Positions 26,556 through 35,144 of a stretch of DNA of 64,000 bases are shown piece after piece (within the stretch, counting starts at the first letter, position 1; each line of letters opens with the position of its first letter). The position numbers were made by a program, and so were the translations under genes. Source of the DNA: Sphingomonas sp. GC_Shp_5 (GTDB lineage: Bacteria > Pseudomonadota > Alphaproteobacteria > Sphingomonadales > Sphingomonadaceae); the NCBI RefSeq assembly GCF_026540855.1, contig NZ_JALNUP010000013.1, positions 47,271 through 111,270 on the forward strand, written 5' to 3'. The notes under the pieces were generated by a model. That model was not told the DNA's origin and searched no databases. It saw nothing but the letters and a program-made list of their open reading frames with translations.

Positions 26556-28535
26556 ATGCAGAACCGCGTTCTGATCCTGGCGCCGCGAGGCCGCGACGCG
26601 GCGATAGCCGCCGATCTGCTGCGTCGAAGCGGGATCGAGGCGGTGGTATTCGACGCGTTGGCGCCGATGGTGACGGCGCTCGACGACGGTGCCGGCGCGG
26701 TGATGATCACCGAGGAGGCGCTCGCCTCGGCTGATCGCACCGCCCTGTCGGCCTGGGTCGCGGCGCAGCCGACCTGGTCGGACCTGCCATTCGTCGTGCT
26801 GGCCAACGGCGGCACCTCGCCGCGGACGTCGACCGCCACCGAGCGCCTGGGCGATCTCGGCAACGTCGTGCTGCTTCAGCGGCCGCTCCATGCCGAGGCG
26901 ATGGTCGGCGCGGTGCGCTCCGCGATCAAAGCGCGGCAGCGGCAGTTTGAGGTGCGTGCCGCGGCGGAAACGCTCGAGCAAGCCGTCGCCCAGCGTACCG
27001 CCGAGCTTCAGGCGGCGCGCGACAGCCTGGCGTTTGCGCTTGAGGCAGGCGGCATGGCGAGCTGGGACATGGATCTGGCGACCGGCGACACGCAGCGCTC
27101 GCCGAGCCATGATGCCTTGTTCGGCTATCCGGCACCCCAGCCGCGCTGGACGATTGCGCATCTGCTACACCACGTTAACGCCAAGGACCGGCCCGCGATC
27201 GCCGCCGCCTTCGACCAGGCGCTGACCACCGGGACGCTCGAGTTCGAATATCCTATCACGGGCGCGGACGGCAGCGCGCGCTGGATCGCGGTCAAGGGGC
27301 GGGCCCGCTACGATGACGACGGCACGCCGCGACGCCTGGCTGGCGTGATCTCCGATACCACCGCGCGCCGCGACGCCGATGCCCAGTTGGCGCAGTCACA
27401 GAAGATGGACGCGATCGGCCAGCTGACCGGCGGTGTCGCGCATGATTTCAACAATCTCCTCACGCCGATCGTCGGCAGCCTCGATCTGGTGCGGCGGCGA
27501 CACAAGGATGACGAGCGCACCCAGCGGATGGTGGGCGGCGCGCTCCAGGCGGCGGAACGCGCGGCGACGCTGACCCAGCGATTGCTCGCCTTTGCGCGTC
27601 GCCAGGCGCTCCAGCCCCAAGCGGTCGACATCGGCGCGCTGATCGACGGAATCGTCGAACTGGTCAGGCGCACGCTCGGGCCGACGATCGAGGTGGTCCC
27701 CGAGATCCCCGATTCGCTGCCGTCCGCCCGCGTCGATCCCAACCAGCTCGAACTGGCGCTGCTCAACCTCGCGATCAACGCGCGCGACGCGATGCCGGAG
27801 GGTGGCCGGCTGACCCTCACCGCCGCGGCCGAGACGGTCGCCGATCACGACGGCCGCGGGCTGGCGGCCGGGCGCTACATCCGGCTGGTGGCGCGCGACA
27901 CCGGCACCGGCATGGACGAGGCGACGCTGGCGCGCGCCACCGAGCCGTTCTTCTCCACCAAGGGCGTCGGCAAGGGCACCGGGCTCGGCCTGTCGATGAT
28001 CCACGGGCTGGCGGCGCAGTCCGGCGGCACATTGCGGCTGGACAGCCGGCTCGGCGCGGGTACCGCGGTGGAACTATGGCTGCCGGCGACCGACGAGCGT
28101 GCGCGCGTTGCCGATGGTGTCGGCGCCGAGCCGATCCCGGCCCAGCGCGCGGCAACGGTGCTGCTGGTCGATGACGAGGACATCGTCCGCTTCGCCACCG
28201 CCGACATGCTGCGCGATATCGGCTATCGGGTGGTGGAGGCGTCCTCGGCCAGCCAGGCGCTGATCGTCCTCCAGGGGAGCAGCGCCATCGACTTGCTGGT
28301 CACCGATTATCTGATGCCCGGGATGACCGGTGCGGCGCTGATCAGCGAGATGCGCGCGGCCGGCATTCCGATGCCGGCGCTGCTGATCACCGGCTATGCC
28401 GCGCGCGGCGAGGATGTCGCCGCCGACGTGCCGCGGCTCACCAAACCGTTTCGCCAGGTCGACCTCGCCGCCAAGGTCCATGACCTGCTCCACCGCACGG
28501 CGCCCGACGAAGCGCGTCGCGACGCCGCCGAATAG
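26556..28535 (+). CDS. Hybrid sensor histidine kinase with pseudo-receiver and PAS domains
   Basis: 659 residues, soluble (no transmembrane helix). Order: a receiver-like N-terminal domain (about 1-125) lacking the phospho-acceptor Asp, a coiled coil (about 130-160), one PAS domain (about 160-278), a dimerisation/phosphotransfer domain with His296 in [11 protein letters not shown], an HATPase domain with [14 protein letters not shown] (N box), DTGTGMD and [10 protein letters not shown], and a C-terminal receiver with Asp584 in [11 protein letters not shown]. It starts one base after the KaiC-like gene's stop. There is no DNA-binding output, so a downstream phosphotransfer partner is required; the OmpR regulator nearby is a candidate. 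Confidence 0.9.
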   Translation: MQNRVLILAPRGRDAAIAADLLRRSGIEAVVFDALAPMVTALDDGAGAVMITEEALASADRTALSAWVAAQPTWSDLPFVVLANGGTSPRTSTATERLGDLGNVVLLQRPLHAEAMVGAVRSAIKARQRQFEVRAAAETLEQAVAQRTAELQAARDSLAFALEAGGMASWDMDLATGDTQRSPSHDALFGYPAPQPRWTIAHLLHHVNAKDRPAIAAAFDQALTTGTLEFEYPITGADGSARWIAVKGRARYDDDGTPRRLAGVISDTTARRDADAQLAQSQKMDAIGQLTGGVAHDFNNLLTPIVGSLDLVRRRHKDDERTQRMVGGALQAAERAATLTQRLLAFARRQALQPQAVDIGALIDGIVELVRRTLGPTIEVVPEIPDSLPSARVDPNQLELALLNLAINARDAMPEGGRLTLTAAAETVADHDGRGLAAGRYIRLVARDTGTGMDEATLARATEPFFSTKGVGKGTGLGLSMIHGLAAQSGGTLRLDSRLGAGTAVELWLPATDERARVADGVGAEPIPAQRAATVLLVDDEDIVRFATADMLRDIGYRVVEASSASQALIVLQGSSAIDLLVTDYLMPGMTGAALISEMRAAGIPMPALLITGYAARGEDVAADVPRLTKPFRQVDLAAKVHDLLHRTAPDEARRDAAE

Positions 28536-28556
28536 GCTGGCCGCGTCGGCGCGGCA

Positions 28557-29690
28557 TCACCGTCGCCAGACGTCCGCCCGCCTGTCGATAACGCCCGCCA
28601 GCTTGGCCGCGATGGTGGCATCATCGGCGAGCGACGGGTGGCCATGGCAGCCGGTGAAGCCCAGGCCGTCGACCGGCAGAAAGGCGACGCGCCGGTCCCC
28701 GGCCGCGGCAAGCGCGGCGGCGACCTTGCCGGCCTCGGCCTCGATCTCGCCGTTCGCCATGTCGGTCGCCCAGAGGACGATCAGGGCATGCGGGTGGCGC
28801 GCGCGCAGCGAGCGTACGAACCGGGCGTAGGTCGCCTCGTAATCGGCGTGGAGCGCGTCGCGGTTGGGCCACTTCTCGCCATCGTGCAGCGCCGTGGTGA
28901 AATCGTTGGTGCCGAGCGCGATGACGATGAGCTGCGGGTTCGAGCCTTGCGGCTGCACCGGCGTCTGGTGATCGAACAGCGCGTACGAATAGGCCTCGAT
29001 CAGCGTATCCGCCTTGAAGCCATTGTAGTTGCGGACGACGCCGCGCCCGGAGATCGCGTTGATCTGGAAGTCGGCGCCGTAGCGACTGGCGAGGATCGGG
29101 CCGAACGCGCGGGTGGTGTCGGTGGTCGCCCACACCTCGTCCTGGCTGCACTCGCCCTTGCTCGAGCTGTTGCCATAGCCGACGGTGTGCGAGTCGCCGA
29201 TGAACTCGATCTGGCGCCCGCGGTGCGGCAGCGCCGCCGCCGCGGTGCCCGGGGCAGCGAAGAAGCCGCCGAACACCGTCGCGCCGGCCTGGCTTTCCGA
29301 TGCCACCGCGACGCGCAGGCTGTGCTGTCCGGCACCGAGCCCGCGGACCCGATAGAAGCCCGGACGCGGCTTGGTCAGCGCCGCGACGGGTTGGCCATCC
29401 ACCAGGATGCGGAGCGCGACGTCGCCCGCGCCGAGCTTGAAGAAGACGTCGGCACCGCGGAACGCCGTGTCGAAATAGCTGCCCGGCCATTGCCGGCGGA
29501 GATCCGTGCCGTCGGCCACGACCCGCCCGTGCGCCGCCATCGGCAGCGGCCTGGTGCCGACGGCGTCGGCTGGTTCGACGGTGATGGTTTCAGCGGCCAA
29601 CGCGGCCTGTGCGGCGATGCCGATGCCGACGGCTGCGATCGCGGCGAGCAGGCCCCTGCCCCGCCCCGCGCGCCGGGTGAGCCGGCTCAA
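28557..29690 (-). CDS. Secreted SGNH/GDSL esterase, carbohydrate esterase family 2-like
   Basis: About 377 residues. A signal peptide (ending AALA-A) precedes an N-terminal jelly-roll-like domain (about 40-150) and a SGNH hydrolase domain with GDSH (IEFIGDSHTVGYGN), the GTND block (IALGTNDFTT) and catalytic His in GCHGHPS. This two-domain arrangement and the CHGHPS ending match CE2 acetyl-esterases that deacetylate xylan or glucomannan. There is no ATG; a TTG overlapping the previous gene's stop as TTGA is proposed, with GGGGGAT upstream, and another TTG lies 15 bases earlier. Outer or periplasmic location inferred. Confidence 0.78.
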   Translation of the reverse strand: MSRLTRRAGRGRGLLAAIAAVGIGIAAQAALAAETITVEPADAVGTRPLPMAAHGRVVADGTDLRRQWPGSYFDTAFRGADVFFKLGAGDVALRILVDGQPVAALTKPRPGFYRVRGLGAGQHSLRVAVASESQAGATVFGGFFAAPGTAAAALPHRGRQIEFIGDSHTVGYGNSSSKGECSQDEVWATTDTTRAFGPILASRYGADFQINAISGRGVVRNYNGFKADTLIEAYSYALFDHQTPVQPQGSNPQLIVIALGTNDFTTALHDGEKWPNRDALHADYEATYARFVRSLRARHPHALIVLWATDMANGEIEAEAGKVAAALAAAGDRRVAFLPVDGLGFTGCHGHPSLADDATIAAKLAGVIDRRADVWRR

Positions 29691-29908
29691 CCCGGGATCC
29701 CCCAATTGGCATCGACGTCCGCCGCGGCGGCGGTGCGCACCAGATGCTCCACATAATGCTGGAAGATCGGCACGGTGAAGGTGACGATCACCGCATCGCC
29801 GTGCGGCTCCTTATATTTCAGCACCACGAAGCGGCCGCCGTCATCGTCCAGCACCAGGCCCGCCTCCATCGCGCCAGGGCCGCTGGGGGTAATGATGAGA
29901 TCGGCCAT
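29687..29908 (-). CDS. Small hypothetical protein (73 aa)
   Basis: 73 residues starting MADLIITPSGPGAMEAG, with AAAGG 6 bases before the ATG. Beta-strand-rich pattern (GRFVVLKYKEPHGDAVIVTFTVP in part), no signal peptide. It ends in a TGA overlapping the esterase's proposed TTG start (TTGA), so the two may be co-translated. The family is not recognised. Confidence 0.55.
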   Translation of the reverse strand: MADLIITPSGPGAMEAGLVLDDDGGRFVVLKYKEPHGDAVIVTFTVPIFQHYVEHLVRTAAAADVDANWGIPG

Positions 29909-29970
29909 GGACATCCTTTGGGCATCGGCGGTGGAACCGCGCGGGATCATGCCGCGCGCCGCCACGCCTA

Positions 29971-31161
29971 TCAGCGCGGCGTGAGCTCCACCAGCGCGGC
30001 GTTGGCGCCATCGCGCAGCACCCACAGCGAGCCGCTGGGCCCTTCCTCCACCTCGCGGGTACGCGACCCGAGGCTAATCCGCGCCACTTCGCTGGCCTGG
30101 TTGCCGGTCACCCGCACCCGGACGATGCCCTGCTGCACCAGCCCGGCAAGGATGAAGTCGCCGGTCCAGCCGACGAACGCCGAGCCATGATATTGGATCA
30201 TCCCGCCCGGCGCGATCACCGGCGTCCAGCTCACCAGCGGCGGCGTGTAGGCGGGGTTGGTGGCGTGGCGCGGGATCGGCGTACCGTCGTAATTGTCGCC
30301 CTCCGACACGCGCGGCCAGCCATAGTTGCGCCCGGCATCGATCAGGTTGAACTCGTCGCCACCCATCGGCCCCATCTCGGATTCGAACAAACGGCCGTCG
30401 CTGGCGAACACCAGCCCGTAGGGATTGCGGTGACCCAGCGTCCAGATCTCGGGGCGGGCGCCGGCGGTGGCGGCGAACGGATTGCCCGCCGCCGGCGTGC
30501 CGTCGAGATTGATCCGCACGATCTTGCCGAGCGTGCCGGACAGATCCTGCGCCGGCGTGCCCTGCTGGCGCTCGCCGGTGCTGACGAACAGCGTCCGGCC
30601 ATCGGGCGCGAAGGCAAGGCGGCCGCCGAGCTGGCCACCGGTGGTCGCCGGCGTCGCACGCCAGATCACGGTGACGTCGCTCAGCCGCGGCGCCGCATCC
30701 AGATTGAGTGTCGCGCGGGCGACGGCGAGCTGCTGGCCGCCGGTGGCGGGCTCGGCATAGGTGATCCACACCCGCGCATTGGCCGCAAAGGCGGGATCGA
30801 GCGCAACATCCTGCAGCCCAAGCTGTCCCTGGAAGGTGACCTGCGGGACGTTGGCCACCGGCGTCTTGCCACCCGCCTGCGTGACGAGCTGCAGTTGCCC
30901 CGACTTCTCGGTGACGAGCAGGCGGCCATCGGGCAGGAAGACCATCGCCCAAGGATTGTCGAAGGTGGCGACGACCCGCTGGTTGACCATCGCGGTGGGC
31001 GTCGGGGTCGGCGTGGGTGACGGGGTCGGTGTGGGCGTTGGTGCGGGCGTCGGCGTCGGCGTGGGGGTAGCGACCGGCGGAACCGTGTCACCGCCATCGG
31101 AGCCGCCACAGCCCGCCAAGGCGATCGCGAGCGAGATCGGGACGAAGCGACGTTGGCGCAT
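29971..31161 (-). CDS. PQQ-dependent sugar dehydrogenase-like lipoprotein (aldose dehydrogenase / sorbosone dehydrogenase family)
   Basis: 396 residues. Lipobox LAGC in residues 10-19 predicts a lipoprotein, followed by a Pro-Thr repeat linker (about 30-55) that would tether the enzyme away from the membrane. The rest is a six-bladed beta-propeller of the soluble PQQ glucose/aldose dehydrogenase family, with FDNPWAMVFLPDGRLLVTE, GQLGLQDVALDP, GRLAFAPDGRTLFVSTG and LGHRNPYGLVFA landmarks (each shown in part) and ESEMGPMGGDEFN. It would oxidise aldoses with PQQ in the periplasm. The ATG has AGGGGAG 8 bases upstream. A longer in-frame extension to 32154 is antisense to the SDR gene and rejected. 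Confidence 0.86.
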   Translation of the reverse strand: MRQRRFVPISLAIALAGCGGSDGGDTVPPVATPTPTPTPAPTPTPTPSPTPTPTPTAMVNQRVVATFDNPWAMVFLPDGRLLVTEKSGQLQLVTQAGGKTPVANVPQVTFQGQLGLQDVALDPAFAANARVWITYAEPATGGQQLAVARATLNLDAAPRLSDVTVIWRATPATTGGQLGGRLAFAPDGRTLFVSTGERQQGTPAQDLSGTLGKIVRINLDGTPAAGNPFAATAGARPEIWTLGHRNPYGLVFASDGRLFESEMGPMGGDEFNLIDAGRNYGWPRVSEGDNYDGTPIPRHATNPAYTPPLVSWTPVIAPGGMIQYHGSAFVGWTGDFILAGLVQQGIVRVRVTGNQASEVARISLGSRTREVEEGPSGSLWVLRDGANAALVELTPR

Positions 31162-31377
31162 GGCACGCTCCCCTGTTCCTCTTGATCGAGGATATGATGT
31201 TGAAACGTTCGCGTCGCCGAGAGGATGCGCGGGAAGAGGGTAACCGCGGCCTTGACGCTGTTTCGCCCGGCATGATCCCCGCGAACGCCGCTTGAACGCC
31301 GACGCCACTTTGGTCAGGAGACAAGCTCGAGCCGCAGCCGACAGGCACGATGCGGCTCCCGATCCGCTGGAGACGTC

Positions 31378-32130
31378 ATGGCCAAGACTGCATTCATCAC
31401 CGGCGCCACCGCCGGCATCGGCGCCGCCGCGACAGAGGCGTTCGTCGCAGCGGGCTGGCGGGTAATCGCCACCGGCCGGCGCGCGGCGCGGCTGGCGGCG
31501 TTGCGCGAGCGGCTCGGGCCGGACCAGGTCCATACCCTCGCCTTCGACGTCGCCGACGACGCTGCCGCCCAGGCCGCGCTCGCCGGATTGCCGGCCGAGT
31601 GGCGCGAGATCGACCTGCTGATCAACAATGCCGGCCTCGCGCTCGGCACCAAGCCGGCGCAGGAGGCCAGCCTCGCCGATTGGCAGACGATGATCGCGAC
31701 CAACGTCACCGCGTTGGTTTCGCTCACCCACCATCTGCTGCCCGGCCTCGTTGCCCGGCGTGGTGCGATCATCAACCTGTCGTCGGTCGCGGCGACATAT
31801 CCGTACAGCGGCGGCAACGTCTATGGCGGCACCAAGGCGTTCGTCGAGCAATTCTCGCTCGGGCTGCGCGCCGATCTGCACGGCAAGGGGGTGCGCGTCA
31901 CCTCGATCGAACCAGGCATGGTCGAAACCGAGTTCACGGTGATCCGTACCGGCGGCAACCAGGCCGCATCCGATGCCTTGTATCAGGGCGCCAATCCGAT
32001 GACCGCCGAGGACATCGCCGCGACCATGCTGTGGGTGGCCGACCTGCCGGCGCATCTCAACATCAACCGGCTGGAGCTGATGCCGGTCAGCCAGTCGTTC
32101 GCCGGTTTCCAGGTAGCGCGCGGCGGTTGA
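31378..32130 (+). CDS. SDR-family NADP-dependent oxidoreductase (YdfG-like)
   Basis: 250 residues. Cofactor motif TGATAGIGAA (residues 7-16), NNAG, catalytic Ser in INLSSVAAT and YGGTK (Tyr-x-x-x-Lys as VYGGTKAFVEQ), and the C-terminal LMPVSQSFAGF ending typical of YdfG-type 3-hydroxy acid dehydrogenases acting on serine, allo-threonine or related acids. GGAG lies about 6 bases upstream of the ATG. It is divergent from the PQQ sugar dehydrogenase lipoprotein gene. The specific substrate cannot be read from the sequence. Confidence 0.86.
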   Translation: MAKTAFITGATAGIGAAATEAFVAAGWRVIATGRRAARLAALRERLGPDQVHTLAFDVADDAAAQAALAGLPAEWREIDLLINNAGLALGTKPAQEASLADWQTMIATNVTALVSLTHHLLPGLVARRGAIINLSSVAATYPYSGGNVYGGTKAFVEQFSLGLRADLHGKGVRVTSIEPGMVETEFTVIRTGGNQAASDALYQGANPMTAEDIAATMLWVADLPAHLNINRLELMPVSQSFAGFQVARGG

Positions 32131-32179
32131 CCGGCGGTCAGCGCCCGACCGCATCGGCGTCGTTCAGCCCGCGGCCAGC

Positions 32180-33454
32180 TTGCTGCGCCTAGAGCTGCAA
32201 GCCGTGGGGCAGCTTCTCTGGCGCGGATTGATCGGTGTGGCCCTGGCGCTGGCGGGGACGATGCCGGCGTCGGCGCAGATCGCGCCGCCGGTGGCGCTAC
32301 AATCCGCCGATGACGCGCTCGCGCAGGATGCCGCCGGGATCGCGGAGCGACTCGGCACCACGCCGGAGGAAGCCGGCCGGCAGTTGCGCCTGCAACAGGC
32401 GAGCGTCGCCGCCACCGATGCGATCGCCGACCGCTTCGGCAGCAGGCTGGCCGGCATCACGATCGAGCACAACCCCACGTTCGCGATCGTCGTCCGCCTG
32501 ACCGGCGACGCTCCGGTGGCAAACAACACGCTGGACCTCGCGGGCGAGCCGGTGAGCGTGACCTACATCACCGGCGCGCGCACCAGCCACACCGGGCTGA
32601 TCCAGGCGATCACCGCCTATCAGGCGCAGATCCGCGCTAGCCTGCTCTCGCCCCCCGGCCTCGGCGTCGATCAGCGCACCGGCGAGCTCGTCGCGGTGGT
32701 ATCCGTGCGCGACGTCGCGCGCGAGGGCAGCGACGGGCTGCGCGATCGGCTTGAGGCGCTCACCCAGGTGCCGGTGCGGCTGCGCGTCGTCGACCAGCCC
32801 GCGCTCGATGCCGCGGGGGTCGAGGGCGGCACCCGCATGGTCGGCAGCATCGCCGGCGACCCACGGCAATATCTGTGCACCGCCGGCTTCGTCGTCACCG
32901 ACGAGGTCCGCACCGGGCTGGCGACGGCGGCGCATTGCCCGGATGCGCTGAGCGTCCGCGATGCCGACGGAGTCGCCATCCCGCTGCCCTTCGTTGGCCA
33001 ATGGGGCTGGGGCAACCAGGATGTGCAGATCAACGCCAGTCCCCAGCCGCTGGCGCCGGTGTTCTTCGCCGACACCCGCCGCTCGGTCAGTCGCCCCGTC
33101 ACGGGTGCGCGTCCCCGCGCCGGGATGCGCGCTGGCGACGTCGTCTGCCATCGCGGCGAGCGCACCGGCTACAGCTGTTCGGAGGTGGAACTCACCGATT
33201 TCGCCCCCGCCGGCGACCTGTGCGGCGGCGCCTGCCTGCCGACCTGGACCAGCGTCGCCGGGCCGACCTGCAAGGGCGGCGACAGCGGCAGCCCGGTGTT
33301 CCTCGGCACCACCGCATATGGCATCCTCAAGGGCGCAAGCTACCGCTCGGACGGCAGCTGCGCCTTCTACTTCTACATGTCGACAGACTATCTGCCGCAG
33401 GGCTGGCGGCTGTTGACCGCCGATCCCGCCGGGGCATTACTCACAGCGCCTTGA
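32180..33454 (+). CDS. Secreted chymotrypsin-fold serine protease with propeptide (alpha-lytic / streptogrisin-like)
   Basis: About 424 residues. A signal peptide ends near PASA-Q, followed by a propeptide-like region of about 190 residues. The mature domain starts near GGTRMVGSI and has the triad motifs LATAAHC (His), a candidate Asp in WGNQDVQIN and the nucleophile in CKGGDSGSP, with several cysteines for disulfides. This resembles S1 endopeptidases such as alpha-lytic protease, in which the propeptide assists folding. The start codon is uncertain: no ATG fits, a TTG is used here and a GTG at 32204 is an alternative. Its 3' end overlaps the convergent GH43 gene by 14 bases. Confidence 0.78.
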   Translation: MLRLELQAVGQLLWRGLIGVALALAGTMPASAQIAPPVALQSADDALAQDAAGIAERLGTTPEEAGRQLRLQQASVAATDAIADRFGSRLAGITIEHNPTFAIVVRLTGDAPVANNTLDLAGEPVSVTYITGARTSHTGLIQAITAYQAQIRASLLSPPGLGVDQRTGELVAVVSVRDVAREGSDGLRDRLEALTQVPVRLRVVDQPALDAAGVEGGTRMVGSIAGDPRQYLCTAGFVVTDEVRTGLATAAHCPDALSVRDADGVAIPLPFVGQWGWGNQDVQINASPQPLAPVFFADTRRSVSRPVTGARPRAGMRAGDVVCHRGERTGYSCSEVELTDFAPAGDLCGGACLPTWTSVAGPTCKGGDSGSPVFLGTTAYGILKGASYRSDGSCAFYFYMSTDYLPQGWRLLTADPAGALLTAP

Positions 33455-35054
33455 ACCGGAAATCCCGGAACCGCGCCTCGCCGGCGCCTGCCGCATAGAG
33501 CCCCGGGCGCAGCATCAGGAAGCCACCGCGGACGTTGTGGTGATAGCCCGACACCTCCATGCCGCGATCGAAACGCTGCCATGTCGCGCCATGGTCGGCG
33601 GAGGTGTGGATGGCGACGATGTGCCGCTTGTTGGCGATGCGCACGGTCATGCGCCGGCCGTGGTCATGCGCCGGCCGGCCCCGCTCGATGCCATATTGAT
33701 GCGTCACGAAGCGATGCTCGTCGAAGCCGAGACCGCAATAGAGCTTGTCGTCGTAGAACAGCACCAGCCCGGCGGTGCCACCCGGGGCGATCTCAATGTC
33801 GCACTGAAACTCATAGGCCTGGTCGCCGGCGATCAGCAGCAGCGGCGAAGAATCGCTCGGCGCCGTGCCGCTCGCCTTGAGGATCAGCGCATCCTGCTCG
33901 ACGCGAACACGTGCGCGCTCGTTGGCACCAGGGCGGAAGAAATTCCATTTGGCACCGAGCGCCAGCGGACCGGCGAACGCATCCGAGAGCGGCTGTCCGT
34001 GCGGCCCCTCCTGCCCGCCCTTGGGCTTGGATAGCGGCCGCGACAGATCGCCGCCGGTCATCCGGAACCAGCCATCGGCGGTCCAGCGGATCGGATCGAG
34101 CAATACCTGCCTTCCCAAGGTCCAATAGCCGTGTTCGAAACCATGATAGACCGACCACCAGCTGCCATCCGGCGCCTCGACCAGGCTGGCATGGCCGCGC
34201 GACCACCATTTTTCGTCGTCCGAGACGGTGCGCACCAGCGGGTTGGCCGGGTCGTTGACCCAGGGACCGTGGATCGATCGCGACCGGGCGACGATCACCA
34301 TATGCCCGGTCGGTGGCCCCGCCGTGCCGCCGACCGCGGTGATCATGTAGAACCAGTCGCCATGGCGCTGGATCTTGGGGCCCTCCGGGCTGAATCCCTC
34401 GACGTCCCATTCGTCGGGATAGCGCCACGGATCATAGACATGCTCGACCGCGCCCACTGTCGACAGCCCGTCGTCGGCGAGGCGGATGCGATCGCCGCCG
34501 GACAGGAACAGCCAGCGCGAGCCGTCCTCTCCCACCGCGTGGCAGGGATCGATGTGGTCGTGCAGCCCGAGCGAGACGGGATCGGACCAGGGGCCGTCGA
34601 TGTGAGCGGCGGTGATGACGTAAATGTCGTTGGGTTCGGCCTTGACCGGGATATAGAGGAAGTAGCGGTTTGCATGCTTGGCGAGGCTCACCGCCCATAC
34701 CGAGCCGATGTTGCGGGTGAGCGCGGCCGAGCGCGGCCGCCAGTTGACCAGATCGCGGCTGTGCCAGATCGTCAGCCCGGGATAGCTGTCGAAGCTCGAG
34801 AAGGTCATGTAATAGTCGGCACCGTCCTTGAGGATGGCAGGATCGGGCCGATCGCCGCCGATCAGCGGGTTGAGGAAGCGGCCGTCGCCGAGATCGGCGA
34901 CGCGCTGGCCATTGAAGCCGCGACGCCATTGATCGTCGAACGGCGCGGCGCAGGGCGTCGCCGCATCTGACCGTGCCGCTGCTGGCGATCCCAGCAGTCC
35001 GGCGCCCCCTGCCAGTGCCAACCCGAACGCATCACGCCTGTTCACCTCGGTCAT
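33441..35054 (-). CDS. Glycoside hydrolase family 43 (beta-xylosidase / arabinofuranosidase-like)
   Basis: 537 residues. The N-terminus NRRDAFGLALAGGAGLLG is a likely Tat signal. The five-bladed propeller catalytic domain has the general base Asp71 in GGDRPDPAI and general acid Glu224 in SPEGPKI; DEWDVEG is also characteristic. A C-terminal concanavalin-like/CBM91-type domain (about 350-537) follows, as in many GH43 xylosidases. It would release xylose or arabinose from hemicellulose side chains in the periplasm or outside. GGAG precedes the ATG. A TGACACCGGTTTCC operator-like site lies 33 bases upstream. The exact linkage specificity is not deducible. Confidence 0.88.
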   Translation of the reverse strand: MTEVNRRDAFGLALAGGAGLLGSPAAARSDAATPCAAPFDDQWRRGFNGQRVADLGDGRFLNPLIGGDRPDPAILKDGADYYMTFSSFDSYPGLTIWHSRDLVNWRPRSAALTRNIGSVWAVSLAKHANRYFLYIPVKAEPNDIYVITAAHIDGPWSDPVSLGLHDHIDPCHAVGEDGSRWLFLSGGDRIRLADDGLSTVGAVEHVYDPWRYPDEWDVEGFSPEGPKIQRHGDWFYMITAVGGTAGPPTGHMVIVARSRSIHGPWVNDPANPLVRTVSDDEKWWSRGHASLVEAPDGSWWSVYHGFEHGYWTLGRQVLLDPIRWTADGWFRMTGGDLSRPLSKPKGGQEGPHGQPLSDAFAGPLALGAKWNFFRPGANERARVRVEQDALILKASGTAPSDSSPLLLIAGDQAYEFQCDIEIAPGGTAGLVLFYDDKLYCGLGFDEHRFVTHQYGIERGRPAHDHGRRMTVRIANKRHIVAIHTSADHGATWQRFDRGMEVSGYHHNVRGGFLMLRPGLYAAGAGEARFRDFRFKAL

Positions 35055-35086
35055 TCCTGCTCCTCCACGGCTTGTGGAAGCGATGA

Positions 35087-35100
35087 TGACACCGGTTTCC
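35087..35100. promoter_or_regulatory. Operator-like site upstream of the GH43 gene
   Basis: TGACACCGGTTTCC, built around an ACCGGT palindrome. Sites with a central ACCGGT or CGCG are typical of LacI-family repressors that control sugar genes. It lies 33 bases before the GH43 start. It is a single imperfect palindrome, so the assignment is tentative. Confidence 0.35.
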
Positions 35101-35144
35101 TGATCTGATCAACCGCCGTCCGCGGGTCGCAGGCGCCGCTCCGA

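Noticed and set aside
25043..28535. Full kaiABC clock operon
   Set aside because: No kaiA or kaiB frame exists on either side; only a KaiC-like gene is present.
31162..32154. Upstream extension of the PQQ sugar dehydrogenase frame to 32154
   Set aside because: It runs antisense through the SDR gene; the lipobox start at 31161 with AGGGGAG is clearly the real one.
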